Notes: generated from the sequence alone by a model not told the origin. A DNA stretch of 64,000 nucleotides from Congeria kusceri (GCA_027627225.1 CM051029.1:28063048-28127047); one strand, 5' to 3'. Positions 35,023-45,082 are shown, counted from the first letter of the stretch. A program made the numbers and translations.

Positions 35023-36285
35023 TCAGTACCATGTTATATCCTTCAAAAGCAGCATGTCCTTCAAAGGTGTCGGACAATCCAACTTGCTCACGGCGTGGAC
35101 AACATTTGTACCGCTGTTAAGCAAATGCTGCCTTAGCTTCGTTCTGCATATATTTTGAAGGGAACGTTTGTCAATAGACGGATTCAATGGCGGCATGCCT
35201 TCCAGGACTTGTCTGCCTAATGGCTTCGACATTTCATGCAGAAAGACTAGCTTCTGATAGACGGCATTTAGCTTTTGATTTAGCTGCTTCAAGGCACTGT
35301 CGTTTGTGAGATCTGGCTTTTTTGAACGGAAAAAGATATTCTTGTGGATCACAACAGGTTTGCCCATGCTCTGGGTGATTAGGTCCAGGATTTTAATAGC
35401 GGCCAGCAGGTTTTCGATCCTCGGTTCTTCCGAATAGTGCGTCATGTCAGCGATGGCAGAATGAATGTGTAGGGCGATCAACGCGAGGTTAAGATAGTCG
35501 TAGCCCTTAAGGAACACTTGTCTCTGCTCGTTGAGCTTCATTTGCACATTTGCCCCGTATTGCAGCAACAATTGCACCATGTCTGGTCGGCATTTTGTGA
35601 TGGCAGCTGAGAGAGGGTAGCCAAAACTCGATCCCAAGTTTACGTTACAGCCACATTTGACTAGTTCTGTCGGTATTTCCTGGTGTCCGGCATTAACCGA
35701 CAAATATAGTGCAGTTCTGCCTTTGATATCCTGTGCATTTATGTTTGCCCTGTGCGCCACAAGCTTTTTGAGTAGCGGCAACAATTTATATGTAGCACAT
35801 ACATGTATTGGGTAAAGACCGTCGGAATCGCAAATGTTAGGGTTTGCACCAAAATTCAGCAGTTTTTCTGCGGACGCAAGACGGTACTCCACTATGCATT
35901 TCAACAAGCAAGTGCGACCAATGGAACTTCTTGCATTAATGTCCGCCTTGTTTCCGAGCATCAGCTTAATAACTGACTCCACAACTTTCTGGTCTATCAA
36001 GCTGCTACAGTGAGCCACCTCCAGCAACGCCGGATCCCCAAAATCGTCCTTCGTATTGGCATCTATTCCGTTCTCTAGCAGATACTTCACGCATGCAAAC
36101 TGACCATGTAACACTGACGTATGCAGCAAGGATTTGCCTTTGTGCCTTGCGGTGTAGAGAACGGTTCTGTCGCTGTTGCGGACAATTCTCCTAACAACGT
36201 GAAGGTTGCCCTTTTCGATGGCTGAAAACAGCTCGACGTTGTCTTCAGACCCGATGTGTATGGTTCTAGACATGGACTTCCCCAT
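35023..36285 (-). CDS. Ankyrin-repeat and SOCS-box protein (ASB-like)
   Basis: The 420-residue protein has six to seven ankyrin repeats between about 15 and 250; the clearest are 49-79 (KSLLHTSVLHGQFACVKYLL), 122-151, 155-184 and 188-218. A helical linker (about 260-350) follows, then a C-terminal SOCS box from 375. The BC box fits LxxxCRxxLR (L376, C380, R381, L384, R385) and the LDCPTPL stretch (402-408) is in the Cul5-box position. In this family the SOCS box recruits Elongin B/C and Cullin-5, so the product is expected to be the substrate receptor of a ubiquitin ligase, with the ankyrin repeats choosing the target. The target is unknown. The ATG at 36285 is the first after a likely splice acceptor (TTTGCAG, exon starting at 36313), so a 5'-UTR intron is likely while the coding region is one exon. 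Stop TGA at 35023-35025. Confidence 0.92.
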   Translation of the reverse strand: MGKSMSRTIHIGSEDNVELFSAIEKGNLHVVRRIVRNSDRTVLYTARHKGKSLLHTSVLHGQFACVKYLLENGIDANTKDDFGDPALLEVAHCSSLIDQKVVESVIKLMLGNKADINARSSIGRTCLLKCIVEYRLASAEKLLNFGANPNICDSDGLYPIHVCATYKLLPLLKKLVAHRANINAQDIKGRTALYLSVNAGHQEIPTELVKCGCNVNLGSSFGYPLSAAITKCRPDMVQLLLQYGANVQMKLNEQRQVFLKGYDYLNLALIALHIHSAIADMTHYSEEPRIENLLAAIKILDLITQSMGKPVVIHKNIFFRSKKPDLTNDSALKQLNQKLNAVYQKLVFLHEMSKPLGRQVLEGMPPLNPSIDKRSLQNICRTKLRQHLLNSGTNVVHAVSKLDCPTPLKDMLLLKDITWY

Positions 36286-36313
36286 TCCAATGGCTTATGT
36301 AGCTGCTACATTC

Positions 36314-36320
36314 CTGCAAA
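36314..36320 (-). promoter_or_regulatory. Predicted splice acceptor upstream of the ASB-like ORF
   Basis: On the minus strand TTTGTATTTGCAG precedes GAATGTAGCAGC, 28 nt before the start codon. An upstream noncoding exon was not located. Confidence 0.5.
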
Positions 36321-36633
36321 TACAAAATTCTGTTATCATACAGAACATTTTCTCTCATAAGCAACAATTTTAGTGTTATTCTTGTATGGGCTAGGCATGT
36401 GAGAAAGGAACTCTTGTTAGAATTGTTTTCAGAAATTTAAAATGTTGCTCTAATTATAAGCAACACTATTGCGCTCTTAGGCAAGTGAAAACGCTTGATA
36501 TATCAGCATGCACACGTGTATGTTCCATATACTAAGATAACACAATTTCCAGATAACACGATATACTTTTTTTTCTTTGTTTGACTCGTAACCATTGATC
36601 CCTGGTTATATGTTATGCAATTTAAATTAAATT

Positions 36634-36808
36634 TATATCGCGGTGGCATAGAGGATATGGTGTCCGCCTAGCGATATAGAGGTCTGGGTTCAATCCTCAC
36701 TCTGGGAGTGTACTAAAAATCTCCCCCAAAGGTCCTACCCAGGAAACAGACTCGAGAGTGTCTCAATAAGCCTTAGGCTTTCGATGCAAGGGAGCTAAAA
36801 TAAATAGG
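36634..36808 (+). mobile_element. tRNA-derived SINE with 13-bp target duplication
   Basis: The head has an A box (TGGCATAGAGG, 36644-36654) and a B box (GGTTCAATCC, near 36687). A body follows with CTACCCAGGAAACAGACTCG and AATAAGCCTTAGGCTTTC, and a short A-rich tail. It is bounded by identical 13-mers TTTAAATTAAATT at 36621-36633 and 36809-36821, the mark of LINE-mediated insertion. Probably recent, since the duplication is perfect. Confidence 0.85.
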
Positions 36809-36821
36809 TTTAAATTAAATT

Positions 36822-37663
36822 AATTGCATGAACACATCAGTTATTTTCTTGTTATGTGTTTAAGAAAGTGTTGCCAGTAACCCTAACCACCAATGACAAC
36901 TGAAATTTCATGCACCAACATCATTATGCTTTTCCATGTAAAAACTGATTTTTCTGATGCATATTTACTCTCACATAAAAAATCAATGATTAATCTATAA
37001 ACAGAATCACATTTCCAAGAAAGACCGACTCAGTATCACTAAAACTTCATTACATAATATTTACAATGTATGGGAATATAAATGGTGGAACATTAATTAA
37101 CAAAGTTAACAATGCATTTACAAATAATCAAAGACTTAAGTTCTATAACTGTACCCAGATGTTTAATCTTAGATTTTATAATACACCTGAAGTCATTGTT
37201 ATGTTTGGCCATAAATAATATACAGAAGAAAAATTGTAAAAAAGGATCTTAATTTAATATCAAAACATCTGTGGAAAGGTCAACTTTGATAAATTGCCAA
37301 CTTTTCTATTAGAGTTTATCTACACATACAATAAATACTAAACATACTAAAGCAATTCAAATAAATATTCATATAATGAAAACGGGTGTTTAGTTCTCGT
37401 GCACTGATAATGGATAATAGTAGTTTCGTTGTTACCAATCACAAATAATCAACTTTATATTATTAAATTAAAATCCTACACATTCCTATAGTCCAATTGA
37501 TTGTTGTTTAAATACATTTCCCTTTAAAATCATAATTAATTTACAAAATAAATGTATAATAATTTAAAAACAGCTATAGAGTAAGCAGCATGAAGGTATA
37601 GCGGACATAAATGCATGAATGAAGAATATAAAGCTTCAGATGCATCAGCCACAGACAATCCTT
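36822..37663. other. No gene recognised
   Basis: AT-rich flank between the SINE and the nested TIR element. Confidence 0.45.
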
Positions 37664-38242
37664 TATACCCTTGTCACATACTGTCCAGATTTGTAACCAA
37701 GGATGGCTACTGATTACTAATCTGCCAGTCTCCGTACAAGTATCGCCACATGTCATGCTGACTCGCACATGTATCGCCAATTCCAGTGTGTCTTGTCACG
37801 GAGCTTGTACGGATGTTTTAAACAGTTTAACACATTCGCCATCCTCAAGATGATTGTGCAACAATCGTGTACAAACCCCTATTGTCGTAAGAGCATCGTG
37901 GACGTTATTGCCAATTATCGTATGTGTCCATAGCTCTTTATTGCGACAATTGTTTATACGATATGATACGACTTCTCTATTGATTTGATTTATATGTGAG
38001 TTTTGTATGGGTATATACGAAGAAGAATGAACAGTTTACTATCATGTACGATTACTGGTATTCAGTAGAATCTGAAAACCAGGAGTCAGATGACCGGACC
38101 CCTTGCTTTTAATTTGGAGGGGTGAAAATTTCAGGGGTCAAAATACTGAAATCAGAGGAAATTTGTCTCTGCATATTAGCCAAATGCTCTGCCAATGGCA
38201 AATTTGTGTCAATAAATGTTAAGAATTTTGCATAAAACATCA

Positions 38243-38599
38243 TAAGGCGTTTAAAAAAAACAGGTTTGTTTCAGGTTACCCGACCTACCCTAAATAAATG
38301 CCCCGACCCTAGAACATTATATTGGGTTTGTCCGATATTTTTTGTTTTATTTACCCTTTTCAATAATTAAATGTGTTTTTGGATATATAAGTGTTTTCTT
38401 TTAATAGCATCCACTTATAAACAATGTTTACGGATAATACTGATATGTTTTGAATATTTATTCAGTTTTAGAATCTTTTAGTTGACCATTGACCAAATTA
38501 AAAAAAATTAAAATAAAAAATAAATCCTGACCTACCTACCTACCTACCCTAATTTTTGGGGCATGTAACCTGAAACAAACATTCTTTTTTTACGCCTAA
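38243..38599. mobile_element. Single copy of the GTTTGTTTCAGGTTAC MITE
   Basis: The TAAGGCGT / ACGCCTAA ends and the GTTTGTTTCAGGTTAC subterminal repeat are inverted. The CGACCTACCCTAAATAAATG word and the inner sequence match each arm of the palindrome at 12209-12785. Confidence 0.8.
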
Positions 38600-39116
38600 C
38601 TATGATAAACAAATTATTTCCTGATAACAAGTGCTTCAAAATGATGCAAGGCAGAATAATTATTGCTCAAGACAAAATTGATAAAATTGCAATTTGCTTG
38701 CATCAAAAAGCATGATTCTGCATCTATTGAAATCTGTGGATTTCGCACGAGTTCTAGACTATGTTTTGGTTTCCGTCATTTATAAATAAACCTACCTGTA
38801 TTGCATTCTTACCTTATTTCCAAGACACCATGCATCACATAAAGAGATAGCTTTATAGAATAGGAAAATACAATAATCTGGTACAATTATGTAAATGAGA
38901 TTATTTGGCAGTTATTGAATATAGTAAGTTAGTCCAACCATTGAAATCAATCATCGGAACATAAAGCTTTGGTCAGTGATACACACATAGATTTACACAT
39001 GTTAGTGAATAAATCGTGATATATCGTATGAAGTCGTGCTGACGTTGTATGCCGTCTATAGATAATCACAACAAATGGCCCTAACCTGTGCGGAAATCGT
39101 ACAGTACTCGTAATTA

Positions 39117-39437
39117 ATGCACCTATCAATGTTTTCCCCCAGGAGGGGAGTGGCAGGCATAAACGGGACTTTAGGCTGAAAGCGATTCCCGACAGGGGAA
39201 TTTTACATTCTGAATGATTCCGGGTCTCGGGGTAATAGACTTTGGTCAGATTTTAGATCCCGGTAAAACAGGCCCCTGGGCCATTTGATAGACATATAGC
39301 ATCTCCCACTGATGGGATTTAGACAAATATGCTTGACTCTAGGGTGGGGAATTAGACCCCAAAAAATAAAATATGTCAAAGTCCCCTGGCTCTCCCCGCC
39401 GCTCCCCCCCCTGGGGTAAAATATTGGTAGGTGCATA
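39117..39437. mobile_element. ~321-bp GC-rich MITE with ATGCACCTATCAAT ends
   Basis: ATGCACCTATCAATGTTTTC at the left is inverted at the right (AATATTGGTAGGTGCAT), and both ends continue into CCCCCAGG/CCTGGGG. The interior is a set of CCCGG/CCCCTGGG words, markedly GC-richer than the surroundings. Confidence 0.75.
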
Positions 39438-39649
39438 ACTAGTCCCGCTACAACTCGTCATTGTCTGTATGAATATCGTGTGGATGTCGTGTAGTGTCCA
39501 TAACTGATTCGTATATAATCGTGTTCAATTAGCTCATGGGTACAAGCAAAAGCTCAAACTTTATAATTTTCAAACTCGTCCTAAAACTCGGCGACTGAAG
39601 GCAACTTTCGATCCAGTTACATATCGCCGCAAATCTCGGATATATTCGG

Positions 39650-39812
39650 GACAGTGGGACAGGGGTATAACTGACAGTGGGACAGGGGTATAACTAACAG
39701 TGGGACAGGGGTATAACTGACAGTGGAACAGGGGTATAACTGACAGTGGGACAGGGGTATAACTGACAGCGGGACAGGGGTATAACTGATAGTGGGACAG
39801 GTGTATAACTGA
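39650..39812. repeat. 23-bp minisatellite built from a transposon end, seven units
   Basis: The unit GTGGGACAGGGGTATAAC + TGACA repeats about seven times with few changes. The same GGGACAGGGGTATAA is the right terminus of the 37664-39668 element. Confidence 0.85.
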
Positions 39813-41146
39813 CGAACAACAGATTAGAATTCAGTCAGAATTGAGTAGTAGACCATCATACTTTAAATAACTGAGTACTAAAACTATTTAGTAATTGAAA
39901 TTATGTTACCCTATTAGATTTACAATAACTGAGTATGTTATTAAAGCAGTGAGCACACAGAATGGTTGGCAACTAAGTCCCAAGGGTAAATTATATACTA
40001 ACTGAAAAAAGTTACCACATTTAAAAAGGAAAAAAAAACACAACAAAGGTGAACTGTTTGTATGGCAAACTGGTATAAATGCCAATAATTTAAACATATG
40101 TTTTATCATTTAGTTTTCTGCATTATTTTTACTAATTAGGCAACTGAAGTAGCCGGTATCTAGTTATCTCGGCACCTGGTTAATGATCGGCCCCGTAATC
40201 AAGTGTAAATTCGGCACTCAAGTTTGGCCATTTCAGCATTCACAGTTAGTTACATCGGCACTGGTAGATTAACACATCTTTAATTGATGTTCTATCTGGG
40301 TTTTCCCTTGAATTATGAAAATAGGGGTCACAATGACACCCATGTTTGGGATTTTGGGGGACATTTGAAAATTTTGGTGGTCATTCATCAAACTACATTT
40401 ACTGCACCTGTATCACTCTACTCTTTGTGTAATTAGTGAGCAGGTGTGGAAAACCTTTGTGTTGCCTCAACCAGTCTTATATAATGTTGTACAATTACTA
40501 ACTCGGGTAACTGAGCATTATTACGTAATTAGTCAGTAAAAATAATTGTTGGTATAATGTAGACGTAAATAGAACTATAGCTCCACCTTGTTTATTGGAT
40601 AAAATGAGAAACAATATAAATGGATTCGTTAACTGCATTACAATTGGTTGATCTTACATCATATGTAAATATTAATAGGTCATGAACTTTGGCTGGCGCT
40701 ATGTACCATATTTTTGCAAGTAAACATAACGCTTGCAATGTCGATTTTCTGGAGTGAAAATCATGTCAAACCGAATTTCTGAGCACCAAAACCCATAGAT
40801 ATGGGTCAATTCAATGCCTTGAAATTGATGCATTTCTTCAGAAATTGCGTCCATGGACGCAAAGGAATTTTTGTTGGGGGTCATGTGATGAAAAAATGCG
40901 ACAATGACTCAGGATTTGTGCGTCAGGGAAAACCCTGTTCTAACAGTTTGCAAATAATTAGCACATTTTTACTACTTAAAGATAGGCGAGAAAAAAATCA
41001 AAATTATGTTAAAAGGGATGTTTCATCAGTTTGCCACAATCATGCATATATAATAAAACTATAAAGAACCAATTAATGAACACATAATAATGTTTGAAAT
41101 TTTTGTTGAGCATTTAAATTAATTTAAGATTAAAATTATATAAATA
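39813..41146. other. No gene recognised
   Basis: AT-rich. The 87-codon plus-strand ORF at 40801-41064 and its minus counterpart have no motif support. Confidence 0.4.
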
Positions 41147-41147
41147 G

Positions 41148-41455
41148 TTGAAAACTGCATTTCATTTCATTATTGCAATGGCAGATGATAATTGTACAAG
41201 TTGTAATGGTTGAAAACTGCGTTTCATTTCATTATTGCAATGGCAGATGATAAGTGTACAAGTTGTAATGGTTGAAAACTGCGTTTCATTTCATTATTGC
41301 AATGGCAGATGATAATTGTACAAGTTTTAATGGTTGAAAACTGCGTTTCATTTCATTATTGCAATGGCAGATGATAATTGTACAAGTTGTAATGGTTGAA
41401 AACTGCGTTTCATTTCATTATTGCAATGGCAGATGATAATTGTACAAGTTGTAAC
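41148..41455 (+). repeat. 62-bp tandem array duplicating a start-codon region, five units
   Basis: GTTGAAAACTGCGTTTCATT + TCATTATTGCAATGGCAGAT + GATAATTGTACAAGTTGTAA + TG repeats at 41148, 41210, 41272, 41334 and 41396. Each of the first four gives ATG-GCA-GAT-GAT followed by an in-frame stop after about 11 codons. Only the last continues into the longer ORF at 41426. Confidence 0.9.
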
Positions 41456-41611
41456 GTGTGTGTTCGTGTGCGACAGGAGGCCCTGCAGTGTGATGTATGC
41501 TCTCGGTGGCAACATAGAACCTTTCATTCTGGTACGGGTTCATTACAGTTGACCAAATATATGATGTCTCGTATTATAAACGCTGAATTTAGTTTCAATT
41601 ATATTTCAATG
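41426..41611 (+). pseudogene. PHD-like zinc-finger first exon of a MULE-associated gene (fragment)
   Basis: The reading frame starts MADDNCTSCN and continues VRVRQEALQCDVCSRWQHR, a Cys-x2-Cys / Cys-x2-Cys-x-x-Trp-x-His pattern. I recognise it from N-terminal exons of bivalve FLYWCH/MULE-type proteins. It ends at a good splice donor (ATG|GTAAGG, 41612). Later metal ligands look damaged (RTFHSG where the family has a Cys), and no plus-strand continuation exists downstream. It lies outside the MULE that starts 300 bp away and reads in the opposite direction to that element's gene. Confidence 0.55.
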
Positions 41612-41907
41612 GTAAGGTTGTTTTCTTAATATAATACTGATAATCATGTTTGTAAATGAGAAGTTGGTCTTCCTTCAAATGACATTGTATTCTAAAAGAC
41701 ACAGGGTCCGCTTTGAAATAAAAGTATACATTTAATTTAATTTTGTATGTATTCAGAATTGGAATCTATTGACCCAATGTATTTTATGTTTTACGTAGTT
41801 TAAGTTGTTTAAATGGAAAATTCCAAATTTAGAAACATTGTACACTTATTCATAACTATATAACTATACAATCATTCAAGTTCTGATAATAATATAATAA
41901 CTTATAT

Positions 41908-41916
41908 AGTGTAACT
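41908..41916. repeat. Left 9-bp target-site duplication of the MULE
   Basis: AGTGTAACT, identical to 43510-43518. Confidence 0.9.
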
Positions 41917-42152
41917 GGTATCTGGACAAAAACCCCCTGGGACATAACCCCCCCTGTCCAATTTTGTATAGGTGGACGAAACCCCCCTCATGCATTTTAC
42001 AAGGTGGACAAAAACCCCCTTAAGCATTTTACAGGGTGGACAAAACCCCCCTTTAACACAAAACAATAGACTTGCAATTTTATCTGGAGTTTTTTCTATT
42101 GCGAATTATAAATTAATGTTTGCACCTAACATACAAAAGATTAAGCAAAGTT

Positions 42153-42936
42153 TTAGCAGTTGTCGTAGATGAGGAAGGAACCCTCCTCTCGCATTGTAGT
42201 GTAGGCGTCAGGCAGAGGATGTGGGATGTCCTCTATGGAGGTTGGCTCTTGGGGTTTCGTTCCTCGCTTAGCCCTCCTGACCGCTCTCTTTAACGAATCA
42301 ACTTTGACGCATGCTGCTGCAACCTGGAATGACAAAAAATAACGATATTCTTAACTTACTGAATTTGTTATATCATTATTTCTTTATCGTTACTAATCGC
42401 TTGTCAATATGGAAAAATACAAAATGCATTATTATAGTTATCATGCAAGAAAATTTTTACCTCCTTGGGCACAGTGGCCTGTTTGTTAGTCACTATCTGA
42501 CCAGGTTTCCCACGGTTGGCCTGGACGGTGGCCTTTATCTCGGCCCTCACCTTGAGGGCAGCAATGGAGAACGGATCAGCATCATGGCTGTGCTCAGTTG
42601 TGGACCTCACTTGGGTGGCCTGTAAATAAAATTAAAAACAAAATGACTTTAATATTATGTAGAATTAATTATCAAAATGGTTATAATTAGACTGCATATG
42701 ACTTGTACTTTTTAATGTGTATTTCTGTTGAAAAAAATCGAACCAATTATTAAATTGTATTCCTTTTGTTAAATAGTTCTTACCATAGAATCAGTAATGA
42801 GTGTCCCCTTGCACTTTTTGCTGTCACGATATGTACACTCCCATGTGATGGTTGTCTTTGACTGTTTCTTCTTGGTGTATGCATACCCTGCATAGCAGAT
42901 CTTTCTAGAGCCCTTGTTGCTGGTTATGAATTCCAT
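42153..42936 (-). CDS. Three-exon FLYWCH-type zinc-finger protein carried by the MULE
   Basis: The exons on the minus strand are 42936-42784 (51 codons), 42619-42461 (53 codons) and 42323-42153 (56 codons plus TAA). Both introns are phase 0 with GT donors (ATG|GTAAGA, GAG|GTAAAA) and AG acceptors (TTTACAG, ATTCCAG), and no stop or frameshift interrupts the 160 residues. Exon 1 holds most of a FLYWCH finger: aromatic YAGYAYTKKK, then TWECTYRDSKKCKG with the two Cys ligands. Exon 2 supplies the His pair (EHSHDAD). Exon 3 has the basic AVRRAKRG and ends GSFLIYDNC. In related MULE transposases a similar stretch leads into the catalytic domain, but here the protein stops. It could act as a DNA-binding regulator of related elements or be a relic of a deleted transposase. 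Stop and start lie within 100 and 400 bp of the two terminal arrays. Confidence 0.8.
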
Positions 42937-42974
42937 AGTTGCAATTCAATGGTAAGACATAGTAGCCATAGCTC

Positions 42975-42982
42975 CTTATATA
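42975..42982 (-). promoter_or_regulatory. TATA-like box upstream of the FLYWCH gene
   Basis: TATATAAG on the minus strand lies about 40 nt before the ATG at 42936, giving a predicted start site near 42951 and a very short leader. It lies between the right terminal array and the gene. Confidence 0.4.
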
Positions 42983-43509
42983 TTAAAACATGAGTAAATA
43001 ATGCTTGTACTAATTAAGAAATTGAAGCAACATAATTGCTCATGAAAATCCTAGTTTTTGTTTACAATTCCTAATTAACAGCTAATTACAGAACTCCAAC
43101 AGGTCAATTTAACAGGTATTCCTAATTGTTTTTAACACCTCTGTAATTAAAAAAGAACATCTCTGTAATTAAAAAAAAAACTGTTACAAACCTACTTATA
43201 TAAATGTTAGTCAAACCTAATACTAAAGTGGCACTATAATTAGAGCTAAAAATGAAAATAAAATATATGCAATTTTTTAATATAAATAACCACAAGAATT
43301 GGTCTCAAAAAGGGTAGATATTTTCACTTTTGAAAATGCATGAGGGGGGTTTTGTCCACCTTGTAAAATGCTTAAGGGGGTTTTGTCCTCCTAGTAAAAT
43401 GCTTAAGGGGGGTTTTGTCCACCTTGTAAAATGCATGAGGGGGTTTTTGTCCTCCTATACAAAATTGGACAGGGGGGGTTATGTCCCAGGGGTGTTTTGT
43501 CCTACACTC

Positions 43510-43518
43510 AGTGTAACT
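43510..43518. repeat. Right 9-bp target-site duplication of the MULE
   Basis: AGTGTAACT, identical to 41908-41916. Confidence 0.9.
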
Positions 43519-43891
43519 TGTTTCAATAAATTATTAATAATTGTGCCATAATTAAAACGAACCAATATACTGGGTGGTAACACCCATATAAGAATACAGT
43601 TTGGACAATTGTTTATTGTCAGCAAATTGCATAATATACTTGGCGCATGTCTCTTTATCAATTAACACCAGGGGTTATAAGGTGATGTCGTGTAGCAACA
43701 AAACATGTGTATCGTGTCAGAATACAGATTTAACATAGTTAATTAATATTAAAGTAATATTTAACAGCTAAGTTAAGAAAATAAAGTTTATATTAGATTT
43801 ATAGTATGAGTTGTAAAATAAAAACACACGCTAAAAACGATCCAGATGATTTGTATTCTAAACTGAATCTATACTTATTTTTATAAGAATT

Positions 43892-44096
43892 GGTGTCAAA
43901 GATTTCTACTACTGCATATTTCAACCTGACACGGACTACATTGATGGACTTCTTCCAGAAATACATCGCGTTGGGAACAACAGGCACCTGGTGTTCTAAC
44001 GAGGGGTACGCTATTCGTGGGTGTGCTCTTACACTGGTCACAAGCGGTGTTCCAGAAGATACAGGAGATTGGCTTGCAGATAATAGATATAAATAG
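43892..44096. other. Coding-like segment, strand uncertain
   Basis: This GC-richer stretch is open on both strands. Plus reading: STTAYFNLTRTTLMDFF, then TLVTSGVPEDTGDW, preceded by an acceptor-like TTTTTATAAG. Minus reading: SSGTPLVTSVRAHPRIAYPS, then KKSINVVRVRLKYAVVEIFD, preceded by TTATCTGCAAG. I cannot name a family. The composition contrasts with the AT-rich flanks, so it is probably an exon or exon relic. Confidence 0.4.
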
Positions 44097-44264
44097 TTTA
44101 AATGCAATACCATCAACAGTAATTTAAATGCAATTCCATAAAAAATAATGTACATTCATATCACAAAAAGTAATAGATTACGAAAATAACATTGAACTGA
44201 TATACACCGATACAATCCATATGACAGAAATGCTTTATATCCTTATACACTGCTCTTCAATCCT

Positions 44265-44462
44265 CTACAAAGAGGCATTGAACATCCCGCTCAACATGAA
44301 GCTTATGTCGGAGGGGAAGCTCCAGCGGACACAGTGAAAGTCAACCTGGTCCACCCAAGGAAAGTTGTTTGGCCTGTGGGAGAAAAAAGTTGACAGGGAG
44401 AACTCTGCCTCACGCCTCCTTCGGAAATGCGCCCACGTGTACTGTTGCCCGCAGACAGTGAA
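44265..44462 (-). CDS. Unrecognised coding-like exon
   Basis: On the minus strand a frame of about 60 codons ends at TAG (44265-44267). It contains YTWAHFRRRREAEFSL, then FSHRPNNFPWVDQVDFHCV and WSFPSDISFMLSGMFN. The residue mix (Trp, Phe, His, Arg-rich start, no low complexity) and the GC-rich composition look like real protein. There is no in-frame ATG at its start, and CGGGCAACAG before TACACG could be an acceptor. It may belong with the segment at 43892-44096. Family unknown; possibly another transposon-borne gene. Confidence 0.45.
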   Translation of the reverse strand, partial: FTVCGQQYTWAHFRRRREAEFSLSTFFSHRPNNFPWVDQVDFHCVRWSFPSDISFMLSGMFNASL

Positions 44463-44499
44463 TATGAGGACTATTGTGATTCAGTTGTTTGATTTATGC

Positions 44500-44790
44500 A
44501 TTACATTTCGTTTTGTTTTCAGGTATTATTTTCAGCCCGGTCTTGTGTTCTGTCATGCATTATATAATATTAATTGTTCGTTTTGTTTTCAGTGTATTTT
44601 TTCCAGTCCGGTCTTGTGTTCTGTAATTTATGAAATATATATTATGCATTATATATTATTAGTTGTTCATTTTGTTTTCAGTGTATTTTTTCCAGTCCGG
44701 TCTTGTATTCTGTCATTTATGCATTATATAGTATTAGTTGTTCGTTTTGTTTTCAAGGTATTTTTCTCCATTTTGATTTTTTAGGTGCCC
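44500..44790 (+). repeat. ~80-110 bp tandem repeat with TTTTGTTTTCAGTGTATTTT
   Basis: Four units of TCGTTTTGTTTTCAGTGTAT + TTTTTCCAGTCCGGTCTTGT + GTTCTGTCATTTATGCATTA occur with variable AT-rich spacing. Each unit carries acceptor-like TTTTCAG words. Confidence 0.75.
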
Positions 44791-45082
44791 TTCTGTTCAG
44801 TGCGGTCATCTGTTATGAGTCTTGTATTTGTTTCATATAACACTAATTCTCATTTTTGGGGTCGAAAAGCAAGACATCAATATGAAATTTTATGACTTCT
44901 CATTTCCATACATGTTTAATATGAAAATGGAACTTACATGTATCTGTGTTGAGTTTAAAGTGATGGCCACATTGTGAAAGCTTTATTTTTTGCTGTAGTA
45001 TGCTGTCAACATATGCATGAGCTTTACTTATGTATTTTACGTGACAGTGATACCAACCTAATGACAGATACAGAATATGATA

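Larger units (their letters stand above)
37664..39668. mobile_element. ~2-kb TIR element related to the ACTCGCCAGAACTCG family, with nested insertions
   Basis: TTATACCCTTGTCACATACT at the left faces the inverse of TTATACCCCTGTCCCAC at the right. Both subterminal regions are made of scattered ACTCG/CGTAC/TCGCC words like those of the 19964-20455 element. Two other MITEs are nested inside (38243-38599 and 39117-39437). Ends and unity of the element are inferred; two unrelated fragments remain possible. Confidence 0.45.
41917..43509. mobile_element. Mutator-like element (MULE) with arrayed terminal repeats and a FLYWCH passenger gene
   Basis: The left terminus (41917-42055) reads GGTATCTGGACAAAAACCCC and then repeats GGTGGACAAAACCCCCCTT / CATTTTACA words every ~35 bp. 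The right terminus (43336-43509) is the same array inverted, ending TTTTGTCCTACACTC. A perfect 9-bp duplication (AGTGTAACT) flanks the 1593-bp element. A 9-bp duplication, long TIRs with subterminal repeats and FLYWCH content are all Mutator-superfamily traits. There is no transposase catalytic domain, so it would depend on another element for movement. Confidence 0.9.

Noticed and set aside
44365..44784. 139-codon plus-strand ORF
   Set aside because: Its first part is antisense to the coding-like minus exon and the rest is the TTTTGTTTTCAG tandem repeat.
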